Of a DNA stretch of 64,000 nt, positions 17,334-25,873 are shown in pieces (within the stretch, counting starts at the first letter, position 1; every line of letters begins with the position of its first letter). Position numbers and translations under genes: made by a program. The stretch is taken from NCBI RefSeq assembly GCF_027533645.1, contig NZ_JAQAGY010000001.1, positions 186,001-250,000 of the forward strand, written 5' to 3'. The notes under the pieces were generated by a model. It was given only the letters and a program-made list of their open reading frames with translations. It had not been told where the DNA came from and did not search any database. Source of the DNA: Paenibacillus caseinilyticus (GTDB taxonomy: Bacteria > Bacillota > Bacilli > Paenibacillales > NBRC-103111).

Positions 17334-18950
17334 GTGAGTACAGTTAAAATTTTCGATACTACCCTGAGGGATGGAACACAAGGTGAGGGCGTCAGCCTTT
17401 CCGTGGAGGACAAACTCAAGATTGCCCAGAAACTGGACAGCTTAGGCGTTTCCTATATCGAGGGCGGCTGGCCCGGCAGTAATAATAAAGATATCGAATT
17501 CTTCCTGCGTGTGAAGGAGCTTCATCTGAAGCATGCCAAAGTGACGGCCTTCGGCAGCACGCGGCGCAAAGAAACGCTGGCCGAGAATGATCCCAACCTG
17601 AACCGGCTCCTGGACGTCGGCGTCGAAGCGGCGGCGATCTTCGGCAAATCGTGGGACTTCCAGGTACATACCGCGATCCAGACGACGCTCGAGGAGAACC
17701 TCGCGATGATCTATGATTCCGTGCGCTTCCTGAAGAGCCGCGGCCTTGAAGTCATCTACGACGCCGAGCACTTCTTCGACGGCTACAAGAGCAATCCGGA
17801 GTATGCCATCGCCACGATCCGCAAAGCCGAGGAGGCCGGCGCCGATTGGATCGCCTTGTGTGATACGAACGGCGGCACGCTGCCTCACGAAGTATCTGCG
17901 ATCGTAACGGATGTGCGGAGCCGGGTCGCCTGTCCGATCGGCATTCACGCCCATAATGACTGCGAGCTCGGCGTCGCCAACTCCATCGCAGCCGTGATGG
18001 CCGGCGCATCCCAAGTCCAAGGAACGATCAACGGATACGGCGAGCGCTGCGGGAATGCCAATCTCGTCTCGATCATTCCGAATCTCCAGCTGAAGATGAA
18101 CTATGATGTCATCAGCTCCGAGCAGCTCGCTTCCCTCACCAGCGTGGCACGGTATGTCAGCGAGATTGCCAATATGCATATGCCGATCAATCAGCCGTAT
18201 GTCGGGACGGCCGCTTTCGCGCACAAAGGCGGGATTCACGTATCGGCGATTCTCCGCGATTCGAGCACGTACGAACATATCAAGCCCGAGCTTGTCGGCA
18301 ACAAGCAGCGGGTGCTCGTATCCGAGCTTGCAGGTCAGAGCAACCTGGTCTTCAAAGCGCAGGAGCTCGGGCTCGAGTTCGATACGAGCAAACCAGAGAC
18401 GAAGTCGCTCATCGACAGAATCAAGACGATGGAGCATGAGGGCTACCAATTCGAGGGGGCCGATGCCACCCTGGAGCTGCTCATCCGCAATGCTTACGGC
18501 CAGCTAGAAGAGATCTTCACGCTCGAATCGTTCAAGATCATCGTCGGCAAAACGGTGAACCAGCCCGTCGTATCCGAGGCTATCGTCAAGGTACGGGTCC
18601 ACGGAGAATCGGTCTACAACGCCGCCGAAGGCAACGGACCGGTCAACGCGCTCGATAACGCGCTCCGCAAATGCCTTGAACGCCACTATCCGGCGATTCA
18701 AAACATGCATCTGGCGGATTACAAGGTCCGCGTGCTGGACGACAAAGATACGACGGCTGCCAAGGTTCGGGTTCTCGTCGAGTCTTCGGATTTCCAGAGC
18801 TCCTGGAGCACGGTCGGCGTGTCCGAGAATATCATCGAAGCGAGCTGGGAGGCACTGGCCGACAGCATCCGCTACGCGCTGCTCAACCAGACCCCTTCCC
18901 AGATCAAGCAGCAGGAATACCGCGAACCGCTGGGCATCGTTAACCATTAG
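17334..18950 (+). CDS. cimA: Citramalate synthase
   Basis: A 538-residue enzyme of the LeuA-like DRE-TIM family. The catalytic signature is FDTTLRDGTQGEGVSLSVED at residues 6-25. Metal-binding HAHNDCELGVANSIAAV, the GTINGYGERCGNANL motif and a C-terminal regulatory domain follow. The long linker and the GEG after RDGTQ fit citramalate synthase (pyruvate + acetyl-CoA, the threonine-independent isoleucine route) better than 2-isopropylmalate synthase. GTG at 17334 is chosen for ACAGGAGG 9 bases upstream. Confidence 0.9.
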   Translation: MSTVKIFDTTLRDGTQGEGVSLSVEDKLKIAQKLDSLGVSYIEGGWPGSNNKDIEFFLRVKELHLKHAKVTAFGSTRRKETLAENDPNLNRLLDVGVEAAAIFGKSWDFQVHTAIQTTLEENLAMIYDSVRFLKSRGLEVIYDAEHFFDGYKSNPEYAIATIRKAEEAGADWIALCDTNGGTLPHEVSAIVTDVRSRVACPIGIHAHNDCELGVANSIAAVMAGASQVQGTINGYGERCGNANLVSIIPNLQLKMNYDVISSEQLASLTSVARYVSEIANMHMPINQPYVGTAAFAHKGGIHVSAILRDSSTYEHIKPELVGNKQRVLVSELAGQSNLVFKAQELGLEFDTSKPETKSLIDRIKTMEHEGYQFEGADATLELLIRNAYGQLEEIFTLESFKIIVGKTVNQPVVSEAIVKVRVHGESVYNAAEGNGPVNALDNALRKCLERHYPAIQNMHLADYKVRVLDDKDTTAAKVRVLVESSDFQSSWSTVGVSENIIEASWEALADSIRYALLNQTPSQIKQQEYREPLGIVNH

Positions 18951-18967
18951 TTGGAACAGATACTACC

Positions 18968-19005
18968 AAAAAGCCGCTGCCTCCGATCGGAGGCAGCGGC
19001 TTTTT
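18968..19005 (+). terminator. cimA terminator
   Basis: Symmetric stem AAAAAGCCGCTGCCTCC / GGAGGCAGCGGCTTTTT, about 17 bp, with a T-run. A copy of the interspersed repeat starts at its end. Confidence 0.93.
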
Positions 19006-19044
19006 GCGCATCGTCATTGAAGGACGGCGAAGCCGTTTATCTTG
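19005..19044 (-). repeat. Interspersed palindromic repeat, copy D (short)
   Basis: GCGCATCGTCATTGAAGGAC then GGCGAAGCCGTTTATCTTG. Only the hairpin core is kept; the left end is fused to the cimA terminator T-run. Orientation is as in copies E and F. Confidence 0.75.
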
Positions 19045-19055
19045 CTTAGCCGGAT

Positions 19056-19610
19056 TCACGGCCCGGCAGTACCGATCAGCCGCTGGATTTTCGCTTCGAG
19101 CTGATCGGCGGGCAGCACGTGGATGACCTCCACGAGCTTGCCCTCTCGGTCGATCAGATAGCTGGAAGGCACGAGCCGCAGCCGGTAAGCCTCCGCTGCC
19201 GTTCCCTCGGTGTCGAGCAGCACCGGGAAGGTGAACTGGTACTTCTTCACGAACGCCTTGGCTTCCTTGGCGCTGTCTTCGCTCGTCACATTCACCCCGT
19301 AGAAATCCACCCGGTCCTTATACTTCGCGTACACGGCTTGAAGGTCGGGCGCTTCTTCATGACACGGACCGCACCACGATGCCCAGAAGTTCAACAAGAG
19401 CGGCTTGCTCCGCCCGCCTCCCACGGCGAACTCGCCTCCCCCCATTCCCTGCAGCCTCAGCGCGGGAGCCGGAAGGCCGGGAGCTACACGGGGCGGTCCC
19501 GAAGCCGCAGCATACACCGGCTTGCCGTCGCCGCGCCGCTCTGTCAACTGAACGAGCAGCAGCGCTGCCAAGAGGCTCATCACCGCGAGGATCCCGCCGT
19601 ATCGTCTCAT
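19056..19610 (-). CDS. TlpA/ResA-like membrane-anchored thiol-disulfide reductase
   Basis: A 184-residue protein. A short Arg-containing N terminus and membrane anchor (ILAVMSLLAALLLVQL) lead to an AhpC/TSA-thioredoxin domain with active site FWASWCGPCHEEAPDLQ and LVPSSYLIDREGK. It should reduce disulfides outside the membrane, as ResA does for cytochrome c haem sites, but no cytochrome genes are nearby. ATG at 19610 follows AGGGG by 8 bases; an ATG 8 codons upstream is the alternative. Confidence 0.9.
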   Translation of the reverse strand: MRRYGGILAVMSLLAALLLVQLTERRGDGKPVYAAASGPPRVAPGLPAPALRLQGMGGGEFAVGGGRSKPLLLNFWASWCGPCHEEAPDLQAVYAKYKDRVDFYGVNVTSEDSAKEAKAFVKKYQFTFPVLLDTEGTAAEAYRLRLVPSSYLIDREGKLVEVIHVLPADQLEAKIQRLIGTAGP

Positions 19611-19832
19611 TCGCTCATCCCCTGTTCTTTCCATGATGGATTCTCTTAGCAGTATTGCCCAAGAAAGGCCAAACCTTACGGCGGTCAGCCCAGAACTTCG
19701 TCACACACCGAAGTGTTCCTCGCGGTACGATCCTGCCGTCCGTCTCCCTGCTGAGGGTACAGGCATGAGGGGACACTCCCCTGGGAATAGTAAACTTACG
19801 ATAGAATGAATGAGTAAGGAGGCTTCATCCGG

Positions 19833-21152
19833 GTGGAAAAGACGAAATCCAAAAGACTCCAAATTTCATTTGAAAGCGATATGGCTTCCGCTCAGGAAGA
19901 AGGACAGCATCAAACGAAAAACAAGAAATCTTCTTCCTCCGAGGGCGGTTCCTCCAAAGGCCATCTGATGGAGTTCGTGGCCATCGCAAGCGTCCCCATG
20001 GTCCTCGTACTTGGGAACTCCATGCTGGTTCCCATCCTGCCGGACATGCAGGAGAAGCTCGGCATCTCCCAGTTCCAGAGCTCGCTCGTCATTACCTTGT
20101 TCTCCGTCACCGCGGGGCTCGTAATCCCCATCTCGGGCTATCTGTCCGACCGTTACTCGCGCAAGGGAGTGATGATCCCTTCCCTCATCATCTACGGCTC
20201 TGCCGGCGTGCTGGCGGGCTTCGGGGCAGTATGGAACTCGTATACCATCATCATCATCGCCCGTGCCATCCAGGGGCTGGGAGCAGCCGGGACGGCCCCG
20301 ATCGCCATGGCGCTCGCCGGAGATTTGTACAAAGCCGGTACAGAGAGCAAAGCGCTCGGCCTGACCGAAGCTTCCAACGGAGCCGGCAAGGTCATCTCGC
20401 CGATTCTCGGCTCGCTGCTGGCCTTAATCGTCTGGTATGCCGCTTTCTTCGCTTTCCCGCTCTTCTGCCTGGCTTCGCTCCTGCTGGTTATGTTCGTCTT
20501 GAAGGAGCCGAAGAAAACCAAAGAAGCGCCGAAGCTCGGCGCCTACATTCACGGGATCGGCAAAGTGCTCAAAGAGAAAGGGCGCTGGATGATTCCAGCC
20601 TTCTTCGCCGGCTCCCTCGCCTTATTCGTGCTCTTCGGCGTGCTCTTCTATCTGTCGGACATTCTGGAGGAAGCGCCGCACAGCATTGAGGGCGTGCGCA
20701 AAGGGATGATTCTGGCCATCCCGCTGCTGGGCCTCGTCATCACTTCATATACGACGGGTTCCTTCATCAAGAAGAACGGCCGCTTGATGCGGATTCTCAT
20801 GAATATAGGACTGGCCGTCATGTCGATAGCCCTTGGACTGTGCACCTTGTTCTACGACGGCAACATCTATGTATTCATCGGCCTGCTTACGCTCAGCTCC
20901 GTCGGAACCGGACTGCTGCTCCCCTGTCTCAATACGATGATTACAGGTTCTGTAGGACGGGAGCAGCGCGGGGTCATCACATCGCTCTACTCTTCCCTCC
21001 GGTTTCTCGGGGTAGCCTTCGGTCCGCCCTTGTTCGGCTGGATGATGGACAAGTCCCATGGCCTGGTGTTTATTGTGGTCACTACCCTTGCCGTGATTGC
21101 ACTGGCGCTCGTCTTTTTCCTGATCAAGCCCCCCGCCCGGATCAAAGGCTGA
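19833..21152 (+). CDS. MFS drug-type efflux transporter
   Basis: A 439-residue major facilitator with 12 predicted helices. A long charged Ser/Lys-rich cytoplasmic N terminus (first 44 residues) is unusual. The loop motif GYLSDRYSRKGVMIPS between TM2 and TM3 is the MFS motif A, and ARAIQGLGAAGTAPIAMALA is the drug/H+ antiporter motif C-like region. Family members export drugs or metabolites by proton antiport; the substrate is unknown. The start is GTG, with TAAGGAGG 11 bases upstream. Confidence 0.88.
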   Translation: MEKTKSKRLQISFESDMASAQEEGQHQTKNKKSSSSEGGSSKGHLMEFVAIASVPMVLVLGNSMLVPILPDMQEKLGISQFQSSLVITLFSVTAGLVIPISGYLSDRYSRKGVMIPSLIIYGSAGVLAGFGAVWNSYTIIIIARAIQGLGAAGTAPIAMALAGDLYKAGTESKALGLTEASNGAGKVISPILGSLLALIVWYAAFFAFPLFCLASLLLVMFVLKEPKKTKEAPKLGAYIHGIGKVLKEKGRWMIPAFFAGSLALFVLFGVLFYLSDILEEAPHSIEGVRKGMILAIPLLGLVITSYTTGSFIKKNGRLMRILMNIGLAVMSIALGLCTLFYDGNIYVFIGLLTLSSVGTGLLLPCLNTMITGSVGREQRGVITSLYSSLRFLGVAFGPPLFGWMMDKSHGLVFIVVTTLAVIALALVFFLIKPPARIKG

Positions 21153-21155
21153 CGC

Positions 21156-21185
21156 TTGGCACGCCGCCCCCAGGAAAGGTATAAT
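21156..21185 (+). promoter_or_regulatory. Sigma-A promoter of the JAMM protease gene
   Basis: TTGGCA (21156-21161), 18-base spacer, TATAAT (21180-21185). It lies directly after the MFS stop codon and drives the next gene. Confidence 0.75.
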
Positions 21186-21236
21186 GAACCTTACTTGGCA
21201 GGGCATAGACGTGTGATAAAGGCGGGACTACGCAAA

Positions 21237-21695
21237 ATGGCACCACTGCTCACCTTACCGGAACAGATATACCGGGAGATGGTCACCCATGGCCTCTCCC
21301 TCCTCCCCGAGGAAGCCTGTGGGGTTCTATCGGGCTATCCCACAGAAGAGGGAGGCTGGATCGCGCACCGCTTTCATCCCGTACCCAATATTTCGGTTCA
21401 GCGCAGGCACCGGTTCGAAATGGAACCCGGTCGGCTCATTGCGCTGCTTCACGAAGCGGCGTACCGCGGCGGGGCAGTGATCGGGTTCTTCCATACACAC
21501 CCCACCACACCGCCGATTCCCTCCGAATGGGATCTCGCCACAGCCTGGCATACGCTGCCAAGCCACTGGATTCTCTCGCTCCAGCGCCCTTCCGTACCAA
21601 CGATGGGGGTGTACCGATACGTTCAGGATGCTTCGGGCCTCTTGCAGGCCAAGACTCTGCCATACCGGGTACTTCCAGACTCCCCTACCCTATAA
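21237..21695 (+). CDS. JAMM/MPN+ family metalloprotease
   Basis: A 152-residue stand-alone JAB1/MPN domain. The Glu of LLPEEACGVLSG and the zinc motif GFFHTHPTTPPIPSEWDLA (HxHP-x6-S-x2-D) are intact, so it should be an active zinc isopeptidase or protease. Prokaryotic relatives process ubiquitin-like sulfur carriers or act in cysteine and thiocarboxylate metabolism. No ThiS/MoaD-like gene is adjacent. ATG at 21237 follows AAAGGCGGG; an in-frame GTG at 21213 is possible. Confidence 0.88.
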   Translation: MAPLLTLPEQIYREMVTHGLSLLPEEACGVLSGYPTEEGGWIAHRFHPVPNISVQRRHRFEMEPGRLIALLHEAAYRGGAVIGFFHTHPTTPPIPSEWDLATAWHTLPSHWILSLQRPSVPTMGVYRYVQDASGLLQAKTLPYRVLPDSPTL

Positions 21696-21748
21696 CCAAC
21701 ACAAAAAAATCCCCAGACCAGCATTCGCTGCATACCGAAGATCCCATG

Positions 21749-22486
21749 TCAGTTCGTATGGCTGAGGTGCGTATAGAGATCCCCAAGCGTCTGTATGCCT
21801 CTAGACTCCACTTCCAGCATTAATTTGCCCCATAACTTCGCCGTCATCACTGCATCCTCCAAGGCATGGTGCCGAACCGTAACTTCGATCCCGTACAAAT
21901 CCAGCAGCGTGTCCAGATCATAGGCAGAGAGCCTCGGATTCAGCCACTTCGCGATCATCATCGTATCGAGCAGACGGTGGGACAGATTAACCTTGGAGGT
22001 CTTCCACAGGGCCGAATTCAAAAAATGCTTGTCATGACCCGAGCCGTGGGCCACCAGCACCTTCTGCTGCACGAACTCCAGGAAGCCGCGAAGCGCATGA
22101 ATCAGATCCGGAGCCTCTTCCACCATACCGTTGGTGATCCCTGTCAGCTCCTCGATTTCCCGGGGAATAGCCCGCTTGGGGTTGACGAGACTGTAGAACG
22201 TCTCATGGCCGGACAACAGACGGCCGGTTACGTTCACAGCGCCGAAGGAGATGATTTCATCGCCGTTATAAGGAGAGAATCCGGTGGTCTCGAGGTCAAA
22301 AACCACCACTTCCACCGTATCCAAAGGGATTTCATACAGGGAGTTCTTTCGCTGCTCTTTCATAATAGAACGGATGAACGCCATCTGCTGGGCGCTCTGG
22401 ACATCGAACATCGACGTGAGGGCAGGCGTCAATCCGCCCATTTTGTACAGATGCCACATCCGTCCCGCGGGCCTCATATCCTTCAT
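21749..22486 (-). CDS. DnaQ-like 3'-5' exonuclease (DEDDh)
   Basis: A 245-residue protein with a 55-residue N-terminal extension and then a DEDDh exonuclease domain. Exo I is VVVFDLETTGFSPYNGDEII, Exo II carries VAHGSGHDKHFLN, and Exo III is RHHALEDAVMTAKLW with the catalytic His and Asp. It resembles the epsilon proofreading subunit or PolC exonuclease domain and degrades 3' ends. It starts 13 bases after the DUF294 gene on the same strand, a pairing that suggests joint action. Confidence 0.9.
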   Translation of the reverse strand: MKDMRPAGRMWHLYKMGGLTPALTSMFDVQSAQQMAFIRSIMKEQRKNSLYEIPLDTVEVVVFDLETTGFSPYNGDEIISFGAVNVTGRLLSGHETFYSLVNPKRAIPREIEELTGITNGMVEEAPDLIHALRGFLEFVQQKVLVAHGSGHDKHFLNSALWKTSKVNLSHRLLDTMMIAKWLNPRLSAYDLDTLLDLYGIEVTVRHHALEDAVMTAKLWGKLMLEVESRGIQTLGDLYTHLSHTN

Positions 22487-22499
22487 AAGCGGTTCTCAC

Positions 22500-23579
22500 C
22501 TAACCTTTCTCGAGCTCATTGTGAACGCTTCGTTTGACATACTTCTGCAGTTCTATGCCGATGCGCAGACACAGCTTCAGCTCTGAGATCCGCTCCTTGG
22601 TCAGCTGCTCCGCCGTCAGCTTGCCGCGCGTAGTGTACCTGCCGCCCTCCACCTGATAAGGGGTCATGGACCGCAGCTTGAATGCCAGGCTCAGCGCTTC
22701 CAGCCAGTCGAGACCGATTTCCTCCTCCACATACCCCTCCCGGATCAGCGCGAGCATCCGCTCTTCCGTCGACGTACTCCGGATGCCTGCCTCGATGGCG
22801 AGCAGCCGGATCCCGTTGACGATGGGAATGTAAGCCCCGTACTTGACGTCCACCCCTCCCGCATCTTCGCCGTACCGCTCCTTGATGAGCTGGCCGAAGA
22901 GGCCCAGCGAGACTTTGTGGTGCAGCGTATTGTGAAGCAGGTGCTCGAGCATAGCCGGGTGCGCGGCCACATACGCATGAAACTCTTCCGCGACCGCCTC
23001 GCCGAGCGCCTGCTCGCCGTATACCGTGCGAAGATCAGCGGCGATCAGCAAATACCGCACGTTCTCCCAGTCCGGGTCCTGAAGCCAGCCGGCAATCGTC
23101 TGCCGGTATGCCGTTACACTTTTGCGCCACTTGGCGTTCGTACAGATAACATTGCCGCTGCAGGGCGGATACCCCGCCAGCTCCAGATTGCTTGAGATCT
23201 GCTGCGCGAGCCCCTGGAAGTACGCCTCGGCCGCCGCTTGCTCACCCGGTGACGAGGGGTCCTGGTACACGAGCCCGTTATCCTGGTCGCTCCACAGTGT
23301 CTGCTCCCCCCTGCCTCCGCTGCCGAAGAGCAGGAAGGCATAAGGCAGCGGTGCCGATGACCCATGCGATTCATCGTACTCCCGCTCGGAGAGCTCGATC
23401 ACCCGGCGGATGACCGCATCGTGGAAGCGGTTCGCAGCCCGGTTCCACTCCAGGGGACCGGCAAAAAGGAGATGCCGCCGGAACTCCCCATGCATTCGAT
23501 CCCGAAAGGCCCGCAGCTCCTGTATACCCTGAGCGGCCGCCGCTTCCCCGCAGATCTGATCCAATGAGAGACGTTCCAT
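22500..23579 (-). CDS. DUF294 nucleotidyltransferase-like protein
   Basis: A 359-residue protein with the GlnD-related nucleotidyltransferase signature LLFGSGGRGEQTLWSDQDNG at about residues 85-104, then YPPCSGNVICTNAKWRKS. The alpha-helical DUF294 C-terminal region follows (LSLAFKLRSMTPYQVEGGRY). Family proteins resemble the uridylyltransferase domain of GlnD and usually carry CBS domains, which are absent here. It follows amt by 39 bases and precedes the exonuclease by 13, all on one strand. Target unknown. Confidence 0.87.
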   Translation of the reverse strand: MERLSLDQICGEAAAAQGIQELRAFRDRMHGEFRRHLLFAGPLEWNRAANRFHDAVIRRVIELSEREYDESHGSSAPLPYAFLLFGSGGRGEQTLWSDQDNGLVYQDPSSPGEQAAAEAYFQGLAQQISSNLELAGYPPCSGNVICTNAKWRKSVTAYRQTIAGWLQDPDWENVRYLLIAADLRTVYGEQALGEAVAEEFHAYVAAHPAMLEHLLHNTLHHKVSLGLFGQLIKERYGEDAGGVDVKYGAYIPIVNGIRLLAIEAGIRSTSTEERMLALIREGYVEEEIGLDWLEALSLAFKLRSMTPYQVEGGRYTTRGKLTAEQLTKERISELKLCLRIGIELQKYVKRSVHNELEKG

Positions 23580-23618
23580 GACGACATCCCCTTCTATTTC
23601 TATTGTTGTGTAAAGCCT

Positions 23619-25019
23619 TTAGAAGCTCGCCGAATTGCCTCCGGCGGATTTCTTCATTTGCTCAGGATAGCCGTAAGAACCGTGCTCCGACAAGTCAAGA
23701 CCGACTACCTCTTCTTCCTCCGTAACGCGAAGGCCGATCGTGACTTTCAAGATAGACAGAATAATGAAGGACACGACGAGAACGAAGACGAAGGTAGTGA
23801 AGATCCCGAGGGCCTGCACGCCAAGCTGCTCCAAGCCGCCGCCGTAGAGCAGGCCCGGCTTGCCCACGCCCACTTTCTCGACGAGTTCCGGTGTTGCAAA
23901 AATCCCGTTGGCGAGCGTCCCCCAGATCCCTGCAATCCCGTGAACGGAGAAGGCATAGATCGGATCGTCGATGCCAGCTTTTTCGAACCACTGCGCCGTA
24001 AAGAATGTCAGGATACCTGCCACTGCACCGATGATTACGGCATCTCTCACCGTCACGAAGGCGCAAGAAGCGGTAATGGCCACAAGTGCTGCCAGCACAC
24101 CGTTCAGCATGCTTGGAATGTCCGCTTTGCCAAAATAGATCCATGCTACCACGATCGCCGCCACACCGCCGGCCGCCGCCGCCAGGTTCGTTGTCATGGC
24201 AATGTAACCGAAGAAGCCGTCACCCATAGCGCTAAGCGTGGAGCCCGGGTTGAAACCGAACCAGCCGATCCACAGAATGATTACGCCAAGTACCGAGAGC
24301 ACCTGATTGTGACCCGGAATCAGGTTCGGCGTTTTATCTTTATTGTACTTCCCGATCCGCGGCTTGAGCATCAAGGTAGCGACCAGAGCTGCCGTTGCCC
24401 CCTGCAGATGCACGACCGTAGAGCCTGCGAAGTCCTGCTTGCCGTGTCCGGCGAGCCAGCCGCCGCCCCAGATCCAGTGAGCCGCTACCGGGTAGATGAA
24501 GATGACGAAGAGGATACTGAAGATGAAGTACACCGAGAGTTTGGCGCGCTCTGCGAAACCGCCGAAGGCGATAGCAAGGGAGACGCCGGCGAAAGCGAGC
24601 TGGAAGAGGAATTTAATGCCGATCGGCACATCGGAGTAAGACAGTGAACCGAAGGCTGCGGTCGCCTGCTCTTCCGATCCGTCCACGAAAAAGCCCTTCA
24701 TCCCGATGAAGCTGTTGCCGTCGCCGAAGGCTAGACCGAACCCTACCGCCCAGAACGCGATCGCACAGATCCCGAAGGTAAGGATCGTTTTGCCGGCAAC
24801 GTGCCCCGCATTCTTCATGCGTGTGGAACCTGCCTCAAGCAGCGCGAAGCCCGCCTGCATGAAGATGACGAGAATGGCGGCCAGCATGACCCAGACCGCA
24901 TCCACCGCTCCCTGAAGTTGAGCGGGTGTCGCGTCATCCGCGGCAAAAGCCATGGCTGTCGGCAACATAACTGACATAAGACCCGTAGAGAAGAGCAACT
25001 TCTTTAACAAACCGACCAC
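23619..25019 (-). CDS. amt: Ammonium transporter
   Basis: A 466-residue Amt/Rh channel. A cleavable signal-like N terminus (LMSVMLPTAMAFAAD) precedes 11 helices. Typical sites are DAVWVMLAAILVIFMQAGFA, TRMKNAGHVA, the pore His regions VVHLQGATAALVATL and YAFSVHGIAGIWGTL, and WFGFNPGSTLS. It conducts ammonium inward. The start is GTG at 25019 or TTG at 25010; both have AAGGAA-type sites. A GlnR/TnrA box lies 11 bases upstream of the start. No glnK follows, unlike in Bacillus nrgAB. Confidence 0.95.
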   Translation of the reverse strand: MVGLLKKLLFSTGLMSVMLPTAMAFAADDATPAQLQGAVDAVWVMLAAILVIFMQAGFALLEAGSTRMKNAGHVAGKTILTFGICAIAFWAVGFGLAFGDGNSFIGMKGFFVDGSEEQATAAFGSLSYSDVPIGIKFLFQLAFAGVSLAIAFGGFAERAKLSVYFIFSILFVIFIYPVAAHWIWGGGWLAGHGKQDFAGSTVVHLQGATAALVATLMLKPRIGKYNKDKTPNLIPGHNQVLSVLGVIILWIGWFGFNPGSTLSAMGDGFFGYIAMTTNLAAAAGGVAAIVVAWIYFGKADIPSMLNGVLAALVAITASCAFVTVRDAVIIGAVAGILTFFTAQWFEKAGIDDPIYAFSVHGIAGIWGTLANGIFATPELVEKVGVGKPGLLYGGGLEQLGVQALGIFTTFVFVLVVSFIILSILKVTIGLRVTEEEEVVGLDLSEHGSYGYPEQMKKSAGGNSASF

Positions 25020-25030
25020 TTCCTTCTTAA

Positions 25031-25047
25031 TGTTAGTTTATATAACA
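25031..25047. promoter_or_regulatory. GlnR/TnrA box upstream of amt
   Basis: TGTTAGTTTATATAACA matches the GlnR/TnrA consensus TGTNA-N7-TNACA exactly on both strands. It lies between the predicted transcription start (about 25062) and the amt start codon, a location that favours repression, as by GlnR in nitrogen excess. Confidence 0.85.
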
Positions 25048-25068
25048 CGTTTTGAAATTCTTATTGTC

Positions 25069-25097
25069 ATTATATAGGCCGTCATTTCTTTTGGCAA
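25069..25097 (-). promoter_or_regulatory. amt promoter
   Basis: On the minus strand TTGCCA (25097-25092), a 17-base spacer and TATAAT (25074-25069). The predicted start is near 25062, just upstream of the GlnR box. Confidence 0.75.
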
Positions 25098-25294
25098 TAG
25101 GTTTTTGAATAAATACTGGGTAAAAACGAAAAATAACCTAACATCAAATGCGCATAATTCGGTTTTCTTGTCCATATACTAGGGGATTCGGATGCAAAAA
25201 CGTAACATAGCATCGCTCCCCTCCATTTTCGTTCCAATATTTAGGAGGTGATTCGCCGAGGTTGTCTCAGGCTAATAATGGAGAAGCATAACGT

Positions 25295-25324
25295 TTGACT
25301 GTATGGTTTGGGTTCAGGTATCAT
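25295..25324 (+). promoter_or_regulatory. merR promoter
   Basis: TTGACT (25295-25300), 18-base spacer, TATCAT (25319-25324). About 80 bases upstream of the merR start. Confidence 0.55.
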
Positions 25325-25402
25325 GAGATAGGGAATGCTCATTCGTTTTGCACCGGAGGCCGGCCCAATCTACATATAAATGAGGTGGAGGATGATGGGG
25401 AT

Positions 25403-25834
25403 ATGAAGCTTTATAAAATCGGTGAGCTGGCGCGCTTATCGGAGGTCAGCCCCAGAACGATCGACTATTACACCAAACTCGGACTGATCGACCCGGAAAC
25501 CCGGTCCGACACCAACTACCGGTTATATAGCGATGAAACCTTAGCCCGTCTCAAACGTATTGAATCGATGAAGAGGGAGAAGTATACCCTAGAGGAAATC
25601 AAAGCGAGTCTTCAGCAGCTGGGGAAAGTCAGCAAGGATGAAATGGTGACAGATAAGCTTACAACACTGCAGCTTTTATTGAAGCAGCTCGAGAAGGAAG
25701 CCAAGGAAGTCGGCCCGCTTCTCGAGAAACTGAAACCATCCCAGCTCAAAAAGCTGCATAACATGCTGAATCAACCCACGGCGGCCTGCATCGAAGCGCT
25801 TCTGCTTCTCTTGGGCAAAGGTCCCTTTTCGTAG
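25403..25834 (+). CDS. MerR family transcriptional regulator
   Basis: A 143-residue regulator. The MerR winged helix occupies the N terminus (LYKIGELARLSEVSPRTIDY, then YYTKLGLIDPETRS and YRLYSDETLARL), with a coiled-coil dimerisation helix after it. The C terminus has no Cys-rich metal motif (a single Cys at ACIEALL), so metal sensing of the classical kind is unlikely. ATG at 25403 is chosen because the fold begins there. It is 39 bases from the yugP-like peptidase gene, which it may control. Confidence 0.85.
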   Translation: MKLYKIGELARLSEVSPRTIDYYTKLGLIDPETRSDTNYRLYSDETLARLKRIESMKREKYTLEEIKASLQQLGKVSKDEMVTDKLTTLQLLLKQLEKEAKEVGPLLEKLKPSQLKKLHNMLNQPTAACIEALLLLLGKGPFS

Positions 25835-25873
25835 TTACACTCATATTGATTTCATAAGAAGGAGTGTCATAGC

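Noticed and set aside
25262..25291. Nine-codon open frame after AGGAGGTGATTC upstream of merR
   Set aside because: The ribosome site is excellent, but the frame is very short, starts with TTG and lies upstream of the better merR promoter. Chance is likely.
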